A stretch of DNA of 64,000 nucleotides. Source: a bacterium. Lineage in GTDB: Bacteria; Armatimonadota; Abditibacteriia; Abditibacteriales; Abditibacteriaceae. Position numbers and translations under genes: made by a program. Under the pieces are notes generated by a model. That model had not been told where the DNA came from. It was given only the letters and a program-made list of their open reading frames with translations, and did no database searches. The stretch is from NCBI GenBank assembly GCA_004172935.1, contig SDZD01000001.1, forward strand, positions 186,001-250,000, in the 5' to 3' direction. Shown one piece after another: positions 9,306 to 18,067 of this stretch (positions are counted from its first letter, which is position 1; the number at the start of each line of letters is the position of its first letter).

Positions 9306-10103
9306 ATGCCCATGCAAGATAATGACGCGGGACTAACCCCCGGTTCGGCGATGCCTGACGAGCAAGTAACGACATATCTACGTCGCTACTTGCCCGATTT
9401 CTACTTCGTCAACACGCCCCTGTCCCGAATGCGGCGTCACATGGCCATTTTGCAGGAACTCCCCCAGGCGCCTTCGGGAGTCATCGTGTCGTTTTACCGC
9501 GCACCGCGCGCCTCATTCACCGAATTGGTTCTGTGCGCGCGCGACGACGCCCAGCCGGGATTGCTCTCGCAAGTGGCGGGTACTCTCGTTGCCCTGGGTG
9601 TCGGCGTCCAAACGGCCTGGGTCCACTCTCTCGAAGACCCCTCTGGCACAAGCGGCACCATCGTCCTCGATACCCTGTTTTTATCCGAAAGTTTGCTGGG
9701 ACGCTCCCGCGCGCTGTCCTCGAAAACCCAAAAAAATCTATCGCAAACGCTTACCCAGGTTCTCAATCACGAACAAAAGGTGGCCGAACTATTGCGCCGC
9801 GCCCCCCGTTCTCGCCAGAGAGCCGCGATTGCCCCCATCGAAATTTCGGGCATGGCCGTAGCCAGAGCAGGCGACTACACCCTGTTCAAATTGCGCGCAC
9901 ACCAATCGACAGGGGCACTTAGCCGCATCACTCGCTCACTGGCCCAAATGCAAATCGGCGTGGCCCACGCCCAGATCAACACCGTCGAACGCGAAGTGGA
10001 CGACGTATTTTTCGTCACAGATGTCTATGGTCGCCCCTTCGAGGACGAAGAGGCCAACGAACTTTTATACCGACTTCGCGACGCACTCAGCCGTAGCGAA
10101 TAA
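9306..10103 (+). CDS. Stand-alone tandem ACT-domain protein, GlnD C-terminus-like
   Basis: A 265-residue soluble protein. One ACT domain is seen at about 70-125 (FTELVLCARDDAQPGLLSQV, then ALGVGVQTAWVHSLE) and a second at about 190-260 (DYTLFKLRAHQSTGALSRIT, then IGVAHAQINT and VDDVFFVTD). The arrangement resembles the C-terminal regulatory ACT pair of GlnD (PII uridylyltransferase), but the nucleotidyltransferase and HD domains are absent. It could therefore sense an amino acid such as glutamine by itself. The gap to the next gene is 37 bp, so co-transcription is possible. The function is inferred from the fold only. Confidence 0.7.
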   Translation: MPMQDNDAGLTPGSAMPDEQVTTYLRRYLPDFYFVNTPLSRMRRHMAILQELPQAPSGVIVSFYRAPRASFTELVLCARDDAQPGLLSQVAGTLVALGVGVQTAWVHSLEDPSGTSGTIVLDTLFLSESLLGRSRALSSKTQKNLSQTLTQVLNHEQKVAELLRRAPRSRQRAAIAPIEISGMAVARAGDYTLFKLRAHQSTGALSRITRSLAQMQIGVAHAQINTVEREVDDVFFVTDVYGRPFEDEEANELLYRLRDALSRSE

Positions 10104-10140
10104 CTGCTCCTCATAGGCGCACTTATAGAAAACTGCGTCT

Positions 10141-10722
10141 GTGCAATCAGAAACCGAAAAACAACCCCGTATTGTTGCTCTGTGTGGCTCGCTAGGCAGC
10201 GACTCTGCGACGCGCCGAGCCTGCGAATTGGCCCTTGAAATTGCCCGCGAAGAGGGCGCAATCACCGAACTCATCGACCTGCGCACTTGGAAACTGCCCT
10301 TCGCCGCCAGTGGCTTCGACAAAGACGAATGGCCCGATGTAGAGCGCCTCAATACCCTCATTCGCAGCAGCGATGGCCTCATCTGGGCAACCCCCGAATA
10401 TCACGGCTCCTACTCTGGCTCCTTCAAGAACGCCCTCGACTTAGGCTCTTTCCCCGAATACAAAGGCCGAGCCGTCGCGCTTCTGGGAGTTGCAGGAGGC
10501 GCCATCGGAGCCACGCAATCGCTATCACATCTGCGAGGCGTAGCCCGCACTCTCCACACCATCTGTATCAACGAACAGGTTTCCATCGCGAACTCTTCAT
10601 CGGCCTTCGATGCAGAGGGCCAATTCAACGACCCCAAACTAGCCGCAGGTCTGCGCCACATGGCGGTACAACTGGTGCGCTGGTCTAAAATCGCCCGCAC
10701 CCTGCGCCAAGAACTGGCTTAA
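10141..10722 (+). CDS. NADPH-dependent FMN reductase family protein
   Basis: A 193-residue flavodoxin-fold protein. The N-terminal strand and phosphate loop (IVALCGSLGSDSATR, about 11-25) bind FMN phosphate, WATPEYHGSYSGSFKNALD (about 82-100) is the family signature around the isoalloxazine, and GVAGGAIGATQSLSHLR lies near the second loop. Family members reduce FMN, azo dyes, quinones or chromate using NAD(P)H. The start is a GTG. It lies 37 bp behind the ACT protein and may share its transcript. The physiological substrate is not predictable. Confidence 0.88.
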   Translation: MQSETEKQPRIVALCGSLGSDSATRRACELALEIAREEGAITELIDLRTWKLPFAASGFDKDEWPDVERLNTLIRSSDGLIWATPEYHGSYSGSFKNALDLGSFPEYKGRAVALLGVAGGAIGATQSLSHLRGVARTLHTICINEQVSIANSSSAFDAEGQFNDPKLAAGLRHMAVQLVRWSKIARTLRQELA

Positions 10723-10944
10723 CAAACCAATCCCGCGCGCAAAGCCTCAACTATGTCGTAATAAATGAGGAATTTGCCCCACTAATAATCTCCTCCCTCC
10801 CCCAAATAACCGTCCTTTGTGCCCAACTTAAACCAACTTACGAACAGTGCGGCACTATTCGTGAGCCGGGGCAATCAACTTGAAACATTGGCTTTGATAA
10901 AATGGGGACGTTTAGCCGTGAATGCAATTAGCGGCACATCTTCT

Positions 10945-12174
10945 ATGAACTCGGCCCACTTCTCGCGGCGTACATTTGTACGTGGCGCCGCCTTTTCCTC
11001 GCTTTCGCTCATGTTGGCCTTCGCTGGATGCAAACCGGCGGGCGACACCACCACTAACGGCGCGGCTCCAGCGGGCAACACCGCCACAACCTCCACCGAG
11101 ACGACCAGCGGTTCAGGCGAGACCATCGTCATCGGCCACTACGGTTCGTTATCGGGCGGTACAGCCACCTTCGGTCTTTCGACCGACAAAGGCATCCGCA
11201 TGGCGTTCGAAGAAATCAACGCTGGCAAACCACCGTTGGGCAAAAAACTGGAACTGGTTTCCGCCGACGATTCATCGCAGCCCGCACAGGTGCCCGGCGC
11301 CGTGCAAAAGCTCATCAAAGAGTCCAACGCCACCGTCCTGATTGGCGAAGTCGCCTCGAAGCTCTCCAAAATCGCCGCGCCCATCGCTCAAAAAGCGGGC
11401 GTGCCGATGGTTTCCCCCGCCTCCACCAACCCAGCGGTCACCCAAGCCGGCGACTACATCTTCCGCACCTGCTTCATCGACCCCTTCCAGGGTTCGGTTA
11501 TGGCTAAGTTCGCCAAAAACGACCTCAAAGCTACCAAAGCTGCCATCCTCACCGACGTAGCCAACGACTACTCGCGCGGACTCACCGAGTTCTTCACCGC
11601 CGAATGGAAGAAAGGCGGCGGCCAAATCGTCGATTCCGAATCCTATTCGCAGGGCGACAAAGATTTCAACTCGCAGCTCACCAAAATCAAAGCCTCCAAC
11701 CCCGATGTCATCTACATCCCCGGCTACTACAACGAAGTCGGCAACATCGCGGTACAGGCTCGTCGTTTGGGCATTACTCAACCGATGATGGGCGGCGACG
11801 GCTGGGATTCGCCGAAATTGTTTGAAATCGGCGGCAAAGCAGTTCAAGGCTGCTACTTCTCGAACCACTACTCGCCTCAGTCCCAAGACCCGCGCGTCGT
11901 GAAATTCGTCACCGACTACAAAGCCAAGAACGGCGAGACGCCCGATGCAATGGCCGCACTCGGTTACGATGCTGCTTACATCGTTTCCAACGCCATCGAG
12001 CGTGCTGGCAGCGTCGATAAATCCAAAATCCGCGACGCTCTCGCCACCACCAAAGACTACCCCGGCGTTACCGGCGTTATCTCGATTGACAAAGATCGCA
12101 ACGCTGTTAAATCGGCGGTCATCCTCAAAATCGAGGGCAACGAAGGCAAGTACATCACCACGGTCAAACCGTAA
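10945..12174 (+). CDS. livK: Branched-chain amino acid ABC transporter, substrate-binding lipoprotein
   Basis: A 409-residue periplasmic binding protein of the Leu/Ile/Val (Peripla_BP_6) family. The ATG at 10945 gives a twin-arginine signal (RRTFVRG at 8-14) ending in a lipobox LAFAGC with Cys29, so it is predicted to be Tat-exported and lipid-anchored. A Thr/Ala/Gly-rich linker precedes the binding domain (IVIGHYGSLSGGTATFGLST, then KLELVSADDSSQP and GVPMVSPASTNPAVT). Its permeases follow, separated by a terminator-like hairpin. Which amino acid it binds is not shown. A longer start at 10819 is open but would hide the signal peptide. Confidence 0.9.
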   Translation: MNSAHFSRRTFVRGAAFSSLSLMLAFAGCKPAGDTTTNGAAPAGNTATTSTETTSGSGETIVIGHYGSLSGGTATFGLSTDKGIRMAFEEINAGKPPLGKKLELVSADDSSQPAQVPGAVQKLIKESNATVLIGEVASKLSKIAAPIAQKAGVPMVSPASTNPAVTQAGDYIFRTCFIDPFQGSVMAKFAKNDLKATKAAILTDVANDYSRGLTEFFTAEWKKGGGQIVDSESYSQGDKDFNSQLTKIKASNPDVIYIPGYYNEVGNIAVQARRLGITQPMMGGDGWDSPKLFEIGGKAVQGCYFSNHYSPQSQDPRVVKFVTDYKAKNGETPDAMAALGYDAAYIVSNAIERAGSVDKSKIRDALATTKDYPGVTGVISIDKDRNAVKSAVILKIEGNEGKYITTVKP

Positions 12175-12181
12175 AATTGCA

Positions 12182-12219
12182 AAAGCCGCCTCCGTCCGAT
12201 TCGTTTCGGAGGCGGCTTT
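12182..12219 (+). terminator. Terminator-like hairpin between livK and livH
   Basis: A 13-bp perfect stem (12182-12194 with 12207-12219) with a 12-nt loop and a weak T tail (TTTCGCG). Located 8 nt after livK inside a same-strand gene set, it may partly stop transcription or protect livK mRNA, giving more binding protein than permease. Confidence 0.75.
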
Positions 12220-12314
12220 CGCGTGTCAGCCTCAGGTCGCGCCGCGACCTTGTTCCACCCCAACCCAATCTTCCTTTCCCCGCAAGATTTTTATATTCGG
12301 TCTGCTTCGCTGTA

Positions 12315-13235
12315 ATGGAAATTCTCCAACAAATTGCCAACGCGCTAACTCAGGGCGCTATTTATGCGCTCATCGCGCTTGGCTACACGATGGTCTATGG
12401 TGTGTTGCGCCTCATCAACTTTGCACACGGCGACGTGTACATGGTCGGCGCTTTTATCGGTTTGTTCGTGTCGCGCTGGACAGGCGCCCTCGCGCTCTCG
12501 CAAAAAGTCGATGGTTCGGTTCCCCTGTGGATGACTGCCATCATCTTTGGCGGCGCCATGCTGGGCGCGGCATTGCTTGGAATGCTCATCGAGCGTTTCG
12601 CATATCGCCCCTTGCGTAGCGCACCCCGCTTGACGGCTCTCATCACGGCCATCGGCGTTTCGTTGTTGCTCGAATATGGCGGACAGTTGGTGTTCTCGCC
12701 TAACTCGCAGGGCTTCCCCGCCTTGTTGCCCGATAAGAACTTAGTCCAGACCCCATCGTTCACTCTGTCGGTCGTTCAGTTGTTCATCGTCGTCAGCGCC
12801 TTTGCCCTCATGGTCGCGCTGCAATTCCTCATTTCTAAAACCAAAATTGGCCGCGCCATGCGCGCCGTTTCCATCGACCGAGCCGCAGCTCAGTTAATGG
12901 GCATCCCTACCGACCGCATCATCGCCTTCACCTTCGCTCTTGGCAGCGCTCTGGCAGCGGCAGCGGGCGTGCTGAACTCAATTTACCAGCCCTCCATCGA
13001 CCCGCTCATGGGCGTTCAAGTCGGCTTGCGCGCCTTCGTAGCGGCGGTACTGGGCGGTATCGGCTCCATTCAAGGCGCCGTACTCGGTGCCATGCTCATG
13101 GCCTTCGCCGAAACCGCCACTGTGGCAGTCGGACTCTCACAGCTCCGCGATGCCGTCGCGTTCTCGATTCTGATTTTGGTCTTGATTGTGCGTCCCGCCG
13201 GATTGTTGGGCCGCAACGTCGCAGAAAAGGTGTAA
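12315..13235 (+). CDS. livH: Branched-chain amino acid ABC transporter permease LivH
   Basis: A 306-residue inner-membrane permease with eight or more hydrophobic helices. The start (MEILQQIANALTQGAIYALI) and the segments GYTMVYGVLRLINFAHGDVYM and AVLGGIGSIQGAVLGAMLMA are characteristic of LivH. A longer in-frame extension from 12177 runs through the terminator hairpin and is discarded. It pairs with LivM (8 nt downstream) to form the membrane channel of the LivKHM importer. No clear ribosome site precedes the ATG. Confidence 0.94.
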   Translation: MEILQQIANALTQGAIYALIALGYTMVYGVLRLINFAHGDVYMVGAFIGLFVSRWTGALALSQKVDGSVPLWMTAIIFGGAMLGAALLGMLIERFAYRPLRSAPRLTALITAIGVSLLLEYGGQLVFSPNSQGFPALLPDKNLVQTPSFTLSVVQLFIVVSAFALMVALQFLISKTKIGRAMRAVSIDRAAAQLMGIPTDRIIAFTFALGSALAAAAGVLNSIYQPSIDPLMGVQVGLRAFVAAVLGGIGSIQGAVLGAMLMAFAETATVAVGLSQLRDAVAFSILILVLIVRPAGLLGRNVAEKV

Positions 13236-13242
13236 AGCAGCC

Positions 13243-14421
13243 ATGAAAACTACATTTCTCTTTGTGGCCCGCTTCATCGCCATTGCTCTCGCAATCGCGG
13301 TACTCTATGGGTTCCAGAACACCCTGTTCACCCACCTCAACGGCTACTATCAGGTCATCGTTCTCAATGCGGGCATCGCCGTCATTCTGGCCGTTTCCCT
13401 CAACCTCGTCAACGGCATCACCGGACAATTCTCGCTCGGACATGCTGGCTTTGCCGCCATCGGCGCCTATGGCTCGGCCTACTTCACCAAAGAAATCGGC
13501 GGGCAATTACTCGACCCGCTTTCCTTCATTCTCGGCATCACTCTCGGAGCGGTACTGGCGGGCATCGCGGGCCTGTTGGTCGGTTTGCCCTCGCTGCGCT
13601 TGCGCGGCGACTATCTGGCTATCGTAACTCTGGGCTTCAACCAGATCATCATTTCCATCATCCGCAACCTCGAAGTCGTCGGCGGTGCGGCGGGCTACTC
13701 CGATATTCCCCTCTACACCACCTTCGCCTGGGTATGGGGTCTGGCTCTGCTCTGCATCCTCTCTATTCGTAACCTCGCCGTCTCCGAACTGGGCCGCTCC
13801 ATGCGCGCCATTCGCGACGACGAAATCGCCGCCGAAGCAGCGGGCATCAACACCACCCGCATCAAAGTCCTCTCCTTCGTCTACTCGGCGATGTGGGCGG
13901 GCGTCGCGGGCGCGCTCCAGGTCCACTTCCTTCAATCGGCCACTCCCGAAGGCTTCACCTTCGTCCAGTCCATCGAAGTCGTCGTGTCGGTCGTGTTGGG
14001 CGGCCTAGGCTCCATCACAGGCAGCGCATTGGCGGGCATGGGCCTCACCATCTTGCAGGAAGCCCTGCGCGAAGTTCCCGGCGCCTTCTACACCGGAGTT
14101 GTGCTGGTCTTCGTTTCGTTCTACTGGAACTTCACCAAACTGCGCGCCGAGAAGCAGCTCAACCGCGCCAGCCTCGTGCGTGGCATCATCATTCCCGCCG
14201 TTTCGCTGGCCCTGCTGCTGGGTCTGTACTTCTACCCATCGGCTCGCACCTTTTTGGAATCCAACAAAAGCGCGCTCCGCTACGTGATTTATTCGCTTAT
14301 TCTCATTGTTGTGATGTTGCTACGCCCACAGGGACTGCTGGGACGGCGCGAATGGAGCTTTGCGGGCCTACAGCGCGCCTTTAATCTCGGTTCTGGACGA
14401 GACCCTCGCATAAACGGCTAA
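13243..14421 (+). CDS. livM: Branched-chain amino acid ABC transporter permease LivM
   Basis: A 392-residue inner-membrane permease. NGITGQFSLGHAGFAAIGAY, LPSLRLRGDYLAIVTLGFNQII and GRSMRAIRDDEIAAEAAGIN are hallmark LivM segments; the last includes the cytoplasmic coupling loop to the ATPase. The ATG at 13243 overlaps the end region of livH with AAAGG-like ribosome sequence upstream. Extra hydrophobic helices after residue 300 (GIIIPAVSLALLLGLYF, then VIYSLILIVVMLLRPQGLLG) make it slightly longer than classic LivM. The expected ATPase genes livG and livF do not follow. Confidence 0.94.
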   Translation: MKTTFLFVARFIAIALAIAVLYGFQNTLFTHLNGYYQVIVLNAGIAVILAVSLNLVNGITGQFSLGHAGFAAIGAYGSAYFTKEIGGQLLDPLSFILGITLGAVLAGIAGLLVGLPSLRLRGDYLAIVTLGFNQIIISIIRNLEVVGGAAGYSDIPLYTTFAWVWGLALLCILSIRNLAVSELGRSMRAIRDDEIAAEAAGINTTRIKVLSFVYSAMWAGVAGALQVHFLQSATPEGFTFVQSIEVVVSVVLGGLGSITGSALAGMGLTILQEALREVPGAFYTGVVLVFVSFYWNFTKLRAEKQLNRASLVRGIIIPAVSLALLLGLYFYPSARTFLESNKSALRYVIYSLILIVVMLLRPQGLLGRREWSFAGLQRAFNLGSGRDPRING

Positions 14422-14491
14422 CTCGTGTCTTGGAGAGAACTTAACTTTCAATACAGCAACCATAGAGCGCGCCACACTTCTAAATGAAAGC

Positions 14492-16480
14492 ATGAAACGC
14501 GCTCTCGCTTTCTCGTTGTTGCTCGCGGCTCCCTCCGTAGCTGTTTTGCCCGCCTCCGCGCAGGCACCCGCCGCATCCGGTTTTCAGTACCTCGATGACG
14601 AGGTCGAGGACCCCGGCTTCGACGTTACAGCGAAAGTCACCAAGTTCGGCTCCGAACTGGCGCTCAATCAGGCCGCAAACGGCGATGGCTATGTGCTGCG
14701 CCTCAGCAACGGCAAAGCCGATTTGCTCAAAACCGCCAAAGGCAAAACCATAACGTTAGCCAGTGCGCCTATCCCCAAAGTCGCGCTGCCAGCCCCCCTC
14801 GTAGCCCAAAGGCGCGGCCCCCGTTGGCGCTTCACCATCGCTGGGCAAACCATGCTCGAAGCCGAAGACGACACCTGGACAGAAGGCAAAATCGGCACAC
14901 GCAACGGCATCACCGAAGCACGACTTCAGCCCGTTGAGCCTATCGCCTTCGACGACGACTTCATGCGCGTCGCCTCCGATGTCGCCATCCGCGACGCTCT
15001 GCAAAACCCGCGCAACGGCGTCAAAATCCGCGACGCGGCCCTCACCGAAACCATTTGGACCGGACTTTCCGGTTCCTGGAAAACCACTGGCCTCACCGAA
15101 AACGCCGAAGCCCAGGTCGCCCAGAGCGCCAACCCCTTCGCCTTCCGTCCGATGGCGAAAGGCGACAACCTCAGCATCGCCGGACGCCCCTTCTGGAGCG
15201 ACTATGAAACCAGCGTTTCGGTTCAGCCACAGGGCGCCCGCGAAATCGGCCTCCTCTGCAACGTTCAAGACGCCAAGAACTACCTCGGCCTTTTCTGGAG
15301 CGATTCGGCTGCCCCCGAACTGCGCGCCGTAGTCGATGGCAAAGTGCGCGTCCTCGCCCGCGCAGCGGGCATGGGCGGCTACGAGAAAGACGAGTGGACC
15401 AAGTTTAAAGTCGTCGCTGCCAGCGGCACTCTGCGCGCCTTTATCGACGATGCGGAAGTCGCCCGCGCCCACACCGGCCTCTTCGGGCGCGGCCAAATCG
15501 GCCTCCTCGCCAAAATGGACACGGCGGGCGACGACCAGAAGGGCGTCGGCGCTGTCTTCGATGACGTTTCAGTTCGTTCGCTCAATGACTTCTTCGATCC
15601 CTTCCAGACTCCGGTCGCGGGCCGTTGGACGACCGTTAACGGCAATTTCGCCTTCGGTAACGGCGTCGCAAAACCAGCCAACAACACCAGCGCTTCCGCC
15701 GTCATGGGCGAGGCCAACTGGGCCGATTACGTGGCAGCAGCCCAGCTCTCGATTCCAGCGGGCGGCGCAGCGGGCCTCATTCTCAACCACAAGGGCGGCG
15801 ATGGCTCCTACATGCTCCGTGTCGGCGGCTCAAAATCGACCGTAGCGCGCGGCCAGGCCCAATTGGTACAAAACGTCAAAGGCAAAATTCAGGTTCTCAC
15901 CTTTGTCCCCATCGGCGCGAAATTCGACGGCTCCAACCACGTCTGGACCCTGAGCGACGAGCGCGGCTACCTCAGCGCCAAATGCGACGGCGAACTGGTT
16001 GTTGACGCCTTCAACGCCGACCGCAAAGACGGGCGTGCGGGTATCTGGGTACAAAACGGCGCCCTCGCCCGCTCCTTCTCGGTCGAATGGCCACAAACCC
16101 GCCCAACCTGGGCCAAAGTCCCGGCTCTATACGAAGTCGAGCAACAAGCCGAAACGATGGGTGGTTGGAGCACTTCGCGCGGCTTCTGGATAGCCCAAAA
16201 GCAAGACGGCGTTTCCACACTCGAACATAAAGGCCGCTTCTGGGGCGACGAAACCCTGCGCTTCCCCCTACCCGACCTCGCGGGCGGCAAAACCGCCACA
16301 GTGTCGCTGGGTAAAGTCAGCGTCTCGCTCGACGCCACAGGCGCCAAAGTCTCCGGCGGCACTAAGCCCGCAGCGGGCAAAGCCGACCTTAAAACAGGCG
16401 CTAAAGTCGAAATCGCCCAACGCGGCAACTTCATCATCGTCCGTGCCGACGACGCCTTAGTAGTCGCCGCCCGCGTCTAA
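14492..16480 (+). CDS. Large secreted protein with repeated LamG/concanavalin-like beta-sandwich domains
   Basis: A 662-residue exported protein with a signal peptide cleaved near PASAQA (about residue 24). Three related modules are suggested. Each contains a stretch such as FDDDFMRVA, FFDPFQTPVAGRWTTVNGNF or the fragment around YETSVSVQPQGAREIGLL, resembling the concanavalin-like sandwich found in DUF1080 or LamG proteins (typical xDxF…W strand and GQIGLLAK edge). No glycosidase catalytic motif was recognised. It lies 70 bp behind livM but probably has its own promoter, and ends in a strong terminator. A carbohydrate-binding or surface role is a guess. Confidence 0.7.
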   Translation: MKRALAFSLLLAAPSVAVLPASAQAPAASGFQYLDDEVEDPGFDVTAKVTKFGSELALNQAANGDGYVLRLSNGKADLLKTAKGKTITLASAPIPKVALPAPLVAQRRGPRWRFTIAGQTMLEAEDDTWTEGKIGTRNGITEARLQPVEPIAFDDDFMRVASDVAIRDALQNPRNGVKIRDAALTETIWTGLSGSWKTTGLTENAEAQVAQSANPFAFRPMAKGDNLSIAGRPFWSDYETSVSVQPQGAREIGLLCNVQDAKNYLGLFWSDSAAPELRAVVDGKVRVLARAAGMGGYEKDEWTKFKVVAASGTLRAFIDDAEVARAHTGLFGRGQIGLLAKMDTAGDDQKGVGAVFDDVSVRSLNDFFDPFQTPVAGRWTTVNGNFAFGNGVAKPANNTSASAVMGEANWADYVAAAQLSIPAGGAAGLILNHKGGDGSYMLRVGGSKSTVARGQAQLVQNVKGKIQVLTFVPIGAKFDGSNHVWTLSDERGYLSAKCDGELVVDAFNADRKDGRAGIWVQNGALARSFSVEWPQTRPTWAKVPALYEVEQQAETMGGWSTSRGFWIAQKQDGVSTLEHKGRFWGDETLRFPLPDLAGGKTATVSLGKVSVSLDATGAKVSGGTKPAAGKADLKTGAKVEIAQRGNFIIVRADDALVVAARV

Positions 16481-16499
16481 ATAACAAGGTAAAACCCAA

Positions 16500-16537
16500 A
16501 AAGGGAGCCGTGGTGATACCACGGCTCCCTTTTTTAT
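16500..16537 (+). terminator. Intrinsic terminator
   Basis: A perfect 15-bp stem (16500-16514 with 16518-16532) with a 3-nt GAT loop and a run of T, 20 nt after the secreted-protein gene. Confidence 0.92.
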
Positions 16538-16583
16538 TTGTCCAGCACGCAATGCCCTTACAAGCCCCCTTCTTCATCGAGTT

Positions 16584-16677
16584 GTGACACTCAATCCGTT
16601 GCGAATCCCCCTTGTAGGGGCGAACCTTGTGTTCGCCCTCGAACAGTTCTCAATCACTAACAGAAACGAGTGTCAAA
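16584..16677. repeat. Degenerate copy of dispersed inverted-repeat element
   Basis: It contains TGACACTC at its left end and the complement GAGTGTCA at its right end (about 16668-16675). Between them is a core that matches the element at 18224-18370: TGTAGGGGCGAACCTTGTGT at 16613-16632 followed by TCGCCCTC and CAGTTCTCAATCACTAAC. The core folds as GGGCGAAC-CTTGT-GTTCGCCC. The outer arms have diverged, so this is an older or decayed copy. Confidence 0.8.
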
Positions 16678-16746
16678 CCTCAATGCAGGAGAAATTCGGA
16701 TTGAAGGCCGCGCAAAGACCTTCCCCTATCCGGCATTCAGCCCCCC

Positions 16747-17391
16747 TTAATACCCAATCGTGAACCGCTGCCCGATGTGATGTGGCTTCTCCACTTCATC
16801 AATGAGCGCGACAGCGAAATCCTCGATAGAAATGTGGCTGTTACCCTCAGCATCCGTCACCAACTGGTCGCCGCCCAATCGGAATTTCCCGGTGCGCTCA
16901 CCGGGAGCAATAACCGCCGCCGGGCTGAAAAAGCTCCATTCGACTTCATCGGCGCTCACAGCACGGAACATTTCCAGCGTTGTCACCTGAGTCGAGGCTT
17001 CCACTTTGTACTCCTCAGGAAATTCTGGGATGTCGATCAATTTCACTCCCGGCGCCACTTCCAAACTTCCCGCGCCGCCAACCCACACAAGGCGCTTGAC
17101 GCCCGATTCAGGAAGCGCCTTCAACACCGTCTCAGCCGCAACAATGATATGGTCAGCATTGCCATCGCGCCGCCCCGAAATCGAGCCGATAACAGCGTCA
17201 TGGCCGCGCACGTCCTGAGCGACACTCGCCGCGTCAGTAATATTCCCGGTAACCACCGTCAGGCGTTCGTTCGCAACGTCCAATCGAGCCGGGTCACGAA
17301 CAATGGCCGTAACCTCGTGTCCGCGTTCCAATGCTTCGCGCAAAATGCGCTGTCCCAAATTGCCAGTGGCACCATAAAGAGCGATTTTCAT
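16747..17391 (-). CDS. YwnB-like NAD(P)H-binding oxidoreductase
   Basis: A 214-residue Rossmann-fold protein of the NmrA/atypical short-chain dehydrogenase group. GATGNLGQR at 8-16 is the nucleotide-binding loop, ITDAASVAQDVRGHDAVIGS covers the next strands, and VKRLVWVGGAGSL the central strand. It lies next to an Rrf2 regulator of the YwnA type, as in the ywnA-ywnB pair of Bacillus. A sequence matching the regulator's own operator in 19 of 23 positions lies 25-47 bp upstream of its start, so repression by that regulator is inferred. Substrate unknown; similar proteins respond to thiol or electrophile stress. Confidence 0.85.
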   Translation of the reverse strand: MKIALYGATGNLGQRILREALERGHEVTAIVRDPARLDVANERLTVVTGNITDAASVAQDVRGHDAVIGSISGRRDGNADHIIVAAETVLKALPESGVKRLVWVGGAGSLEVAPGVKLIDIPEFPEEYKVEASTQVTTLEMFRAVSADEVEWSFFSPAAVIAPGERTGKFRLGGDQLVTDAEGNSHISIEDFAVALIDEVEKPHHIGQRFTIGY

Positions 17392-17415
17392 AATTTTTCC
17401 TTCTTCCCCAGTTCA

Positions 17416-17438
17416 CTTAGAACCATTTCAGTTACAAG
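17416..17438. promoter_or_regulatory. Putative Rrf2 operator ahead of the NAD(P)-binding gene
   Basis: The 23-bp sequence CTTAGAACCATTTCAGTTAC plus AAG agrees at 19 of 23 positions with the palindromic site at 18071-18093 upstream of the rrf2 gene. It lies 25 bp before the start of the minus-strand NAD(P)-binding gene, in the expected promoter position. Confidence 0.6.
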
Positions 17439-17497
17439 AAGCACACCAAATGACTTGCGATGTCCACGAGAGGCTCGTACACATCCTCAGGGCATAC

Positions 17498-17586
17498 GTA
17501 GGGACATGGCCTGCCATGTCCGCGAGAGACTGCTGCGCTATCGGTGAGTGGTCCCTCTCCATTTATGGGGAGGTTAGGAGGGGCCT
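17498..17586. repeat. Mosaic dispersed hairpin repeat, copy 1
   Basis: Two hairpin blocks lie side by side. Block A contains the perfect inverted repeat GGACATGGC-CT-GCCATGTCC at 17502-17521. Block B has GGTCCCTCTCC at 17550-17560 facing GGGGAGGTTAGGAGGGGCC at 17567-17585. Between them is ACTGCTGCGC. All three pieces recur on the opposite strand at 42567-42757. Confidence 0.75.
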
Positions 17587-17612
17587 AAAACGAGAGATTC
17601 TCTCAACTCACT

Positions 17613-18056
17613 CTACACCCCAGCACTCTCTTTCTCACGCGCCCTAACCCGCAAATCTTGCACAACATCAAGCATCGTCGTGCCCTTGAGCCGATTTTCC
17701 ATCGCCTCTTGAGCTTCGCCAAACACTTCTTCGAGTGTGTCCTGAATATTGGCCCCCACTTCACAAAGTGGGTTGGGGCGCGGATGCACCGAAAACAGCT
17801 CTCCCTCTTCGTTCACTGCCCGATAAACATCGAGTAGCGTGATCTCCGAAAGAGGTCGTTCAATTTCTGCCCCTGCCACCCCTTGGCGAGTGCGCAAAAG
17901 CCCAGCGCGTCGCAGCATTCCCGAAATGCGCCGCACAATCACCGGATTGGTACCGATGCTGCCCGCCATCCATTCCGAAGTCGCCTCGCCATTCTCATCC
18001 GTCTCCAACAACGAAATGATGTGAACCGCGATAGCGAAACGATTAGCAATACGCAT
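17613..18056 (-). CDS. Rrf2 family transcriptional regulator, YwnA type
   Basis: A 147-residue DNA-binding protein. The start at 18056 (MRIANRFAIAVHIISLL) fits Rrf2 N-termini; an upstream in-frame extension reads through the operator and is rejected. The winged helix spans about 1-70 (SEWMAGSIGTNPVIVRRISG is the recognition region). Only one cysteine is visible in the effector region (NPLCEVG), so it is not an IscR/NsrR-type cluster protein and resembles the thiol-sensing YwnA/CymR-like branch. A 10-bp inverted repeat just upstream is probably its autoregulatory site, and a near-copy precedes the neighbouring oxidoreductase. Confidence 0.88.
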   Translation of the reverse strand: MRIANRFAIAVHIISLLETDENGEATSEWMAGSIGTNPVIVRRISGMLRRAGLLRTRQGVAGAEIERPLSEITLLDVYRAVNEEGELFSVHPRPNPLCEVGANIQDTLEEVFGEAQEAMENRLKGTTMLDVVQDLRVRAREKESAGV

Positions 18057-18067
18057 GATATTTGACG

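Noticed and set aside
16777..17547. 256-codon plus-strand frame over the NAD(P)-binding gene
   Set aside because: It is antisense to a clear Rossmann-fold gene and runs on through the operator and promoter region.
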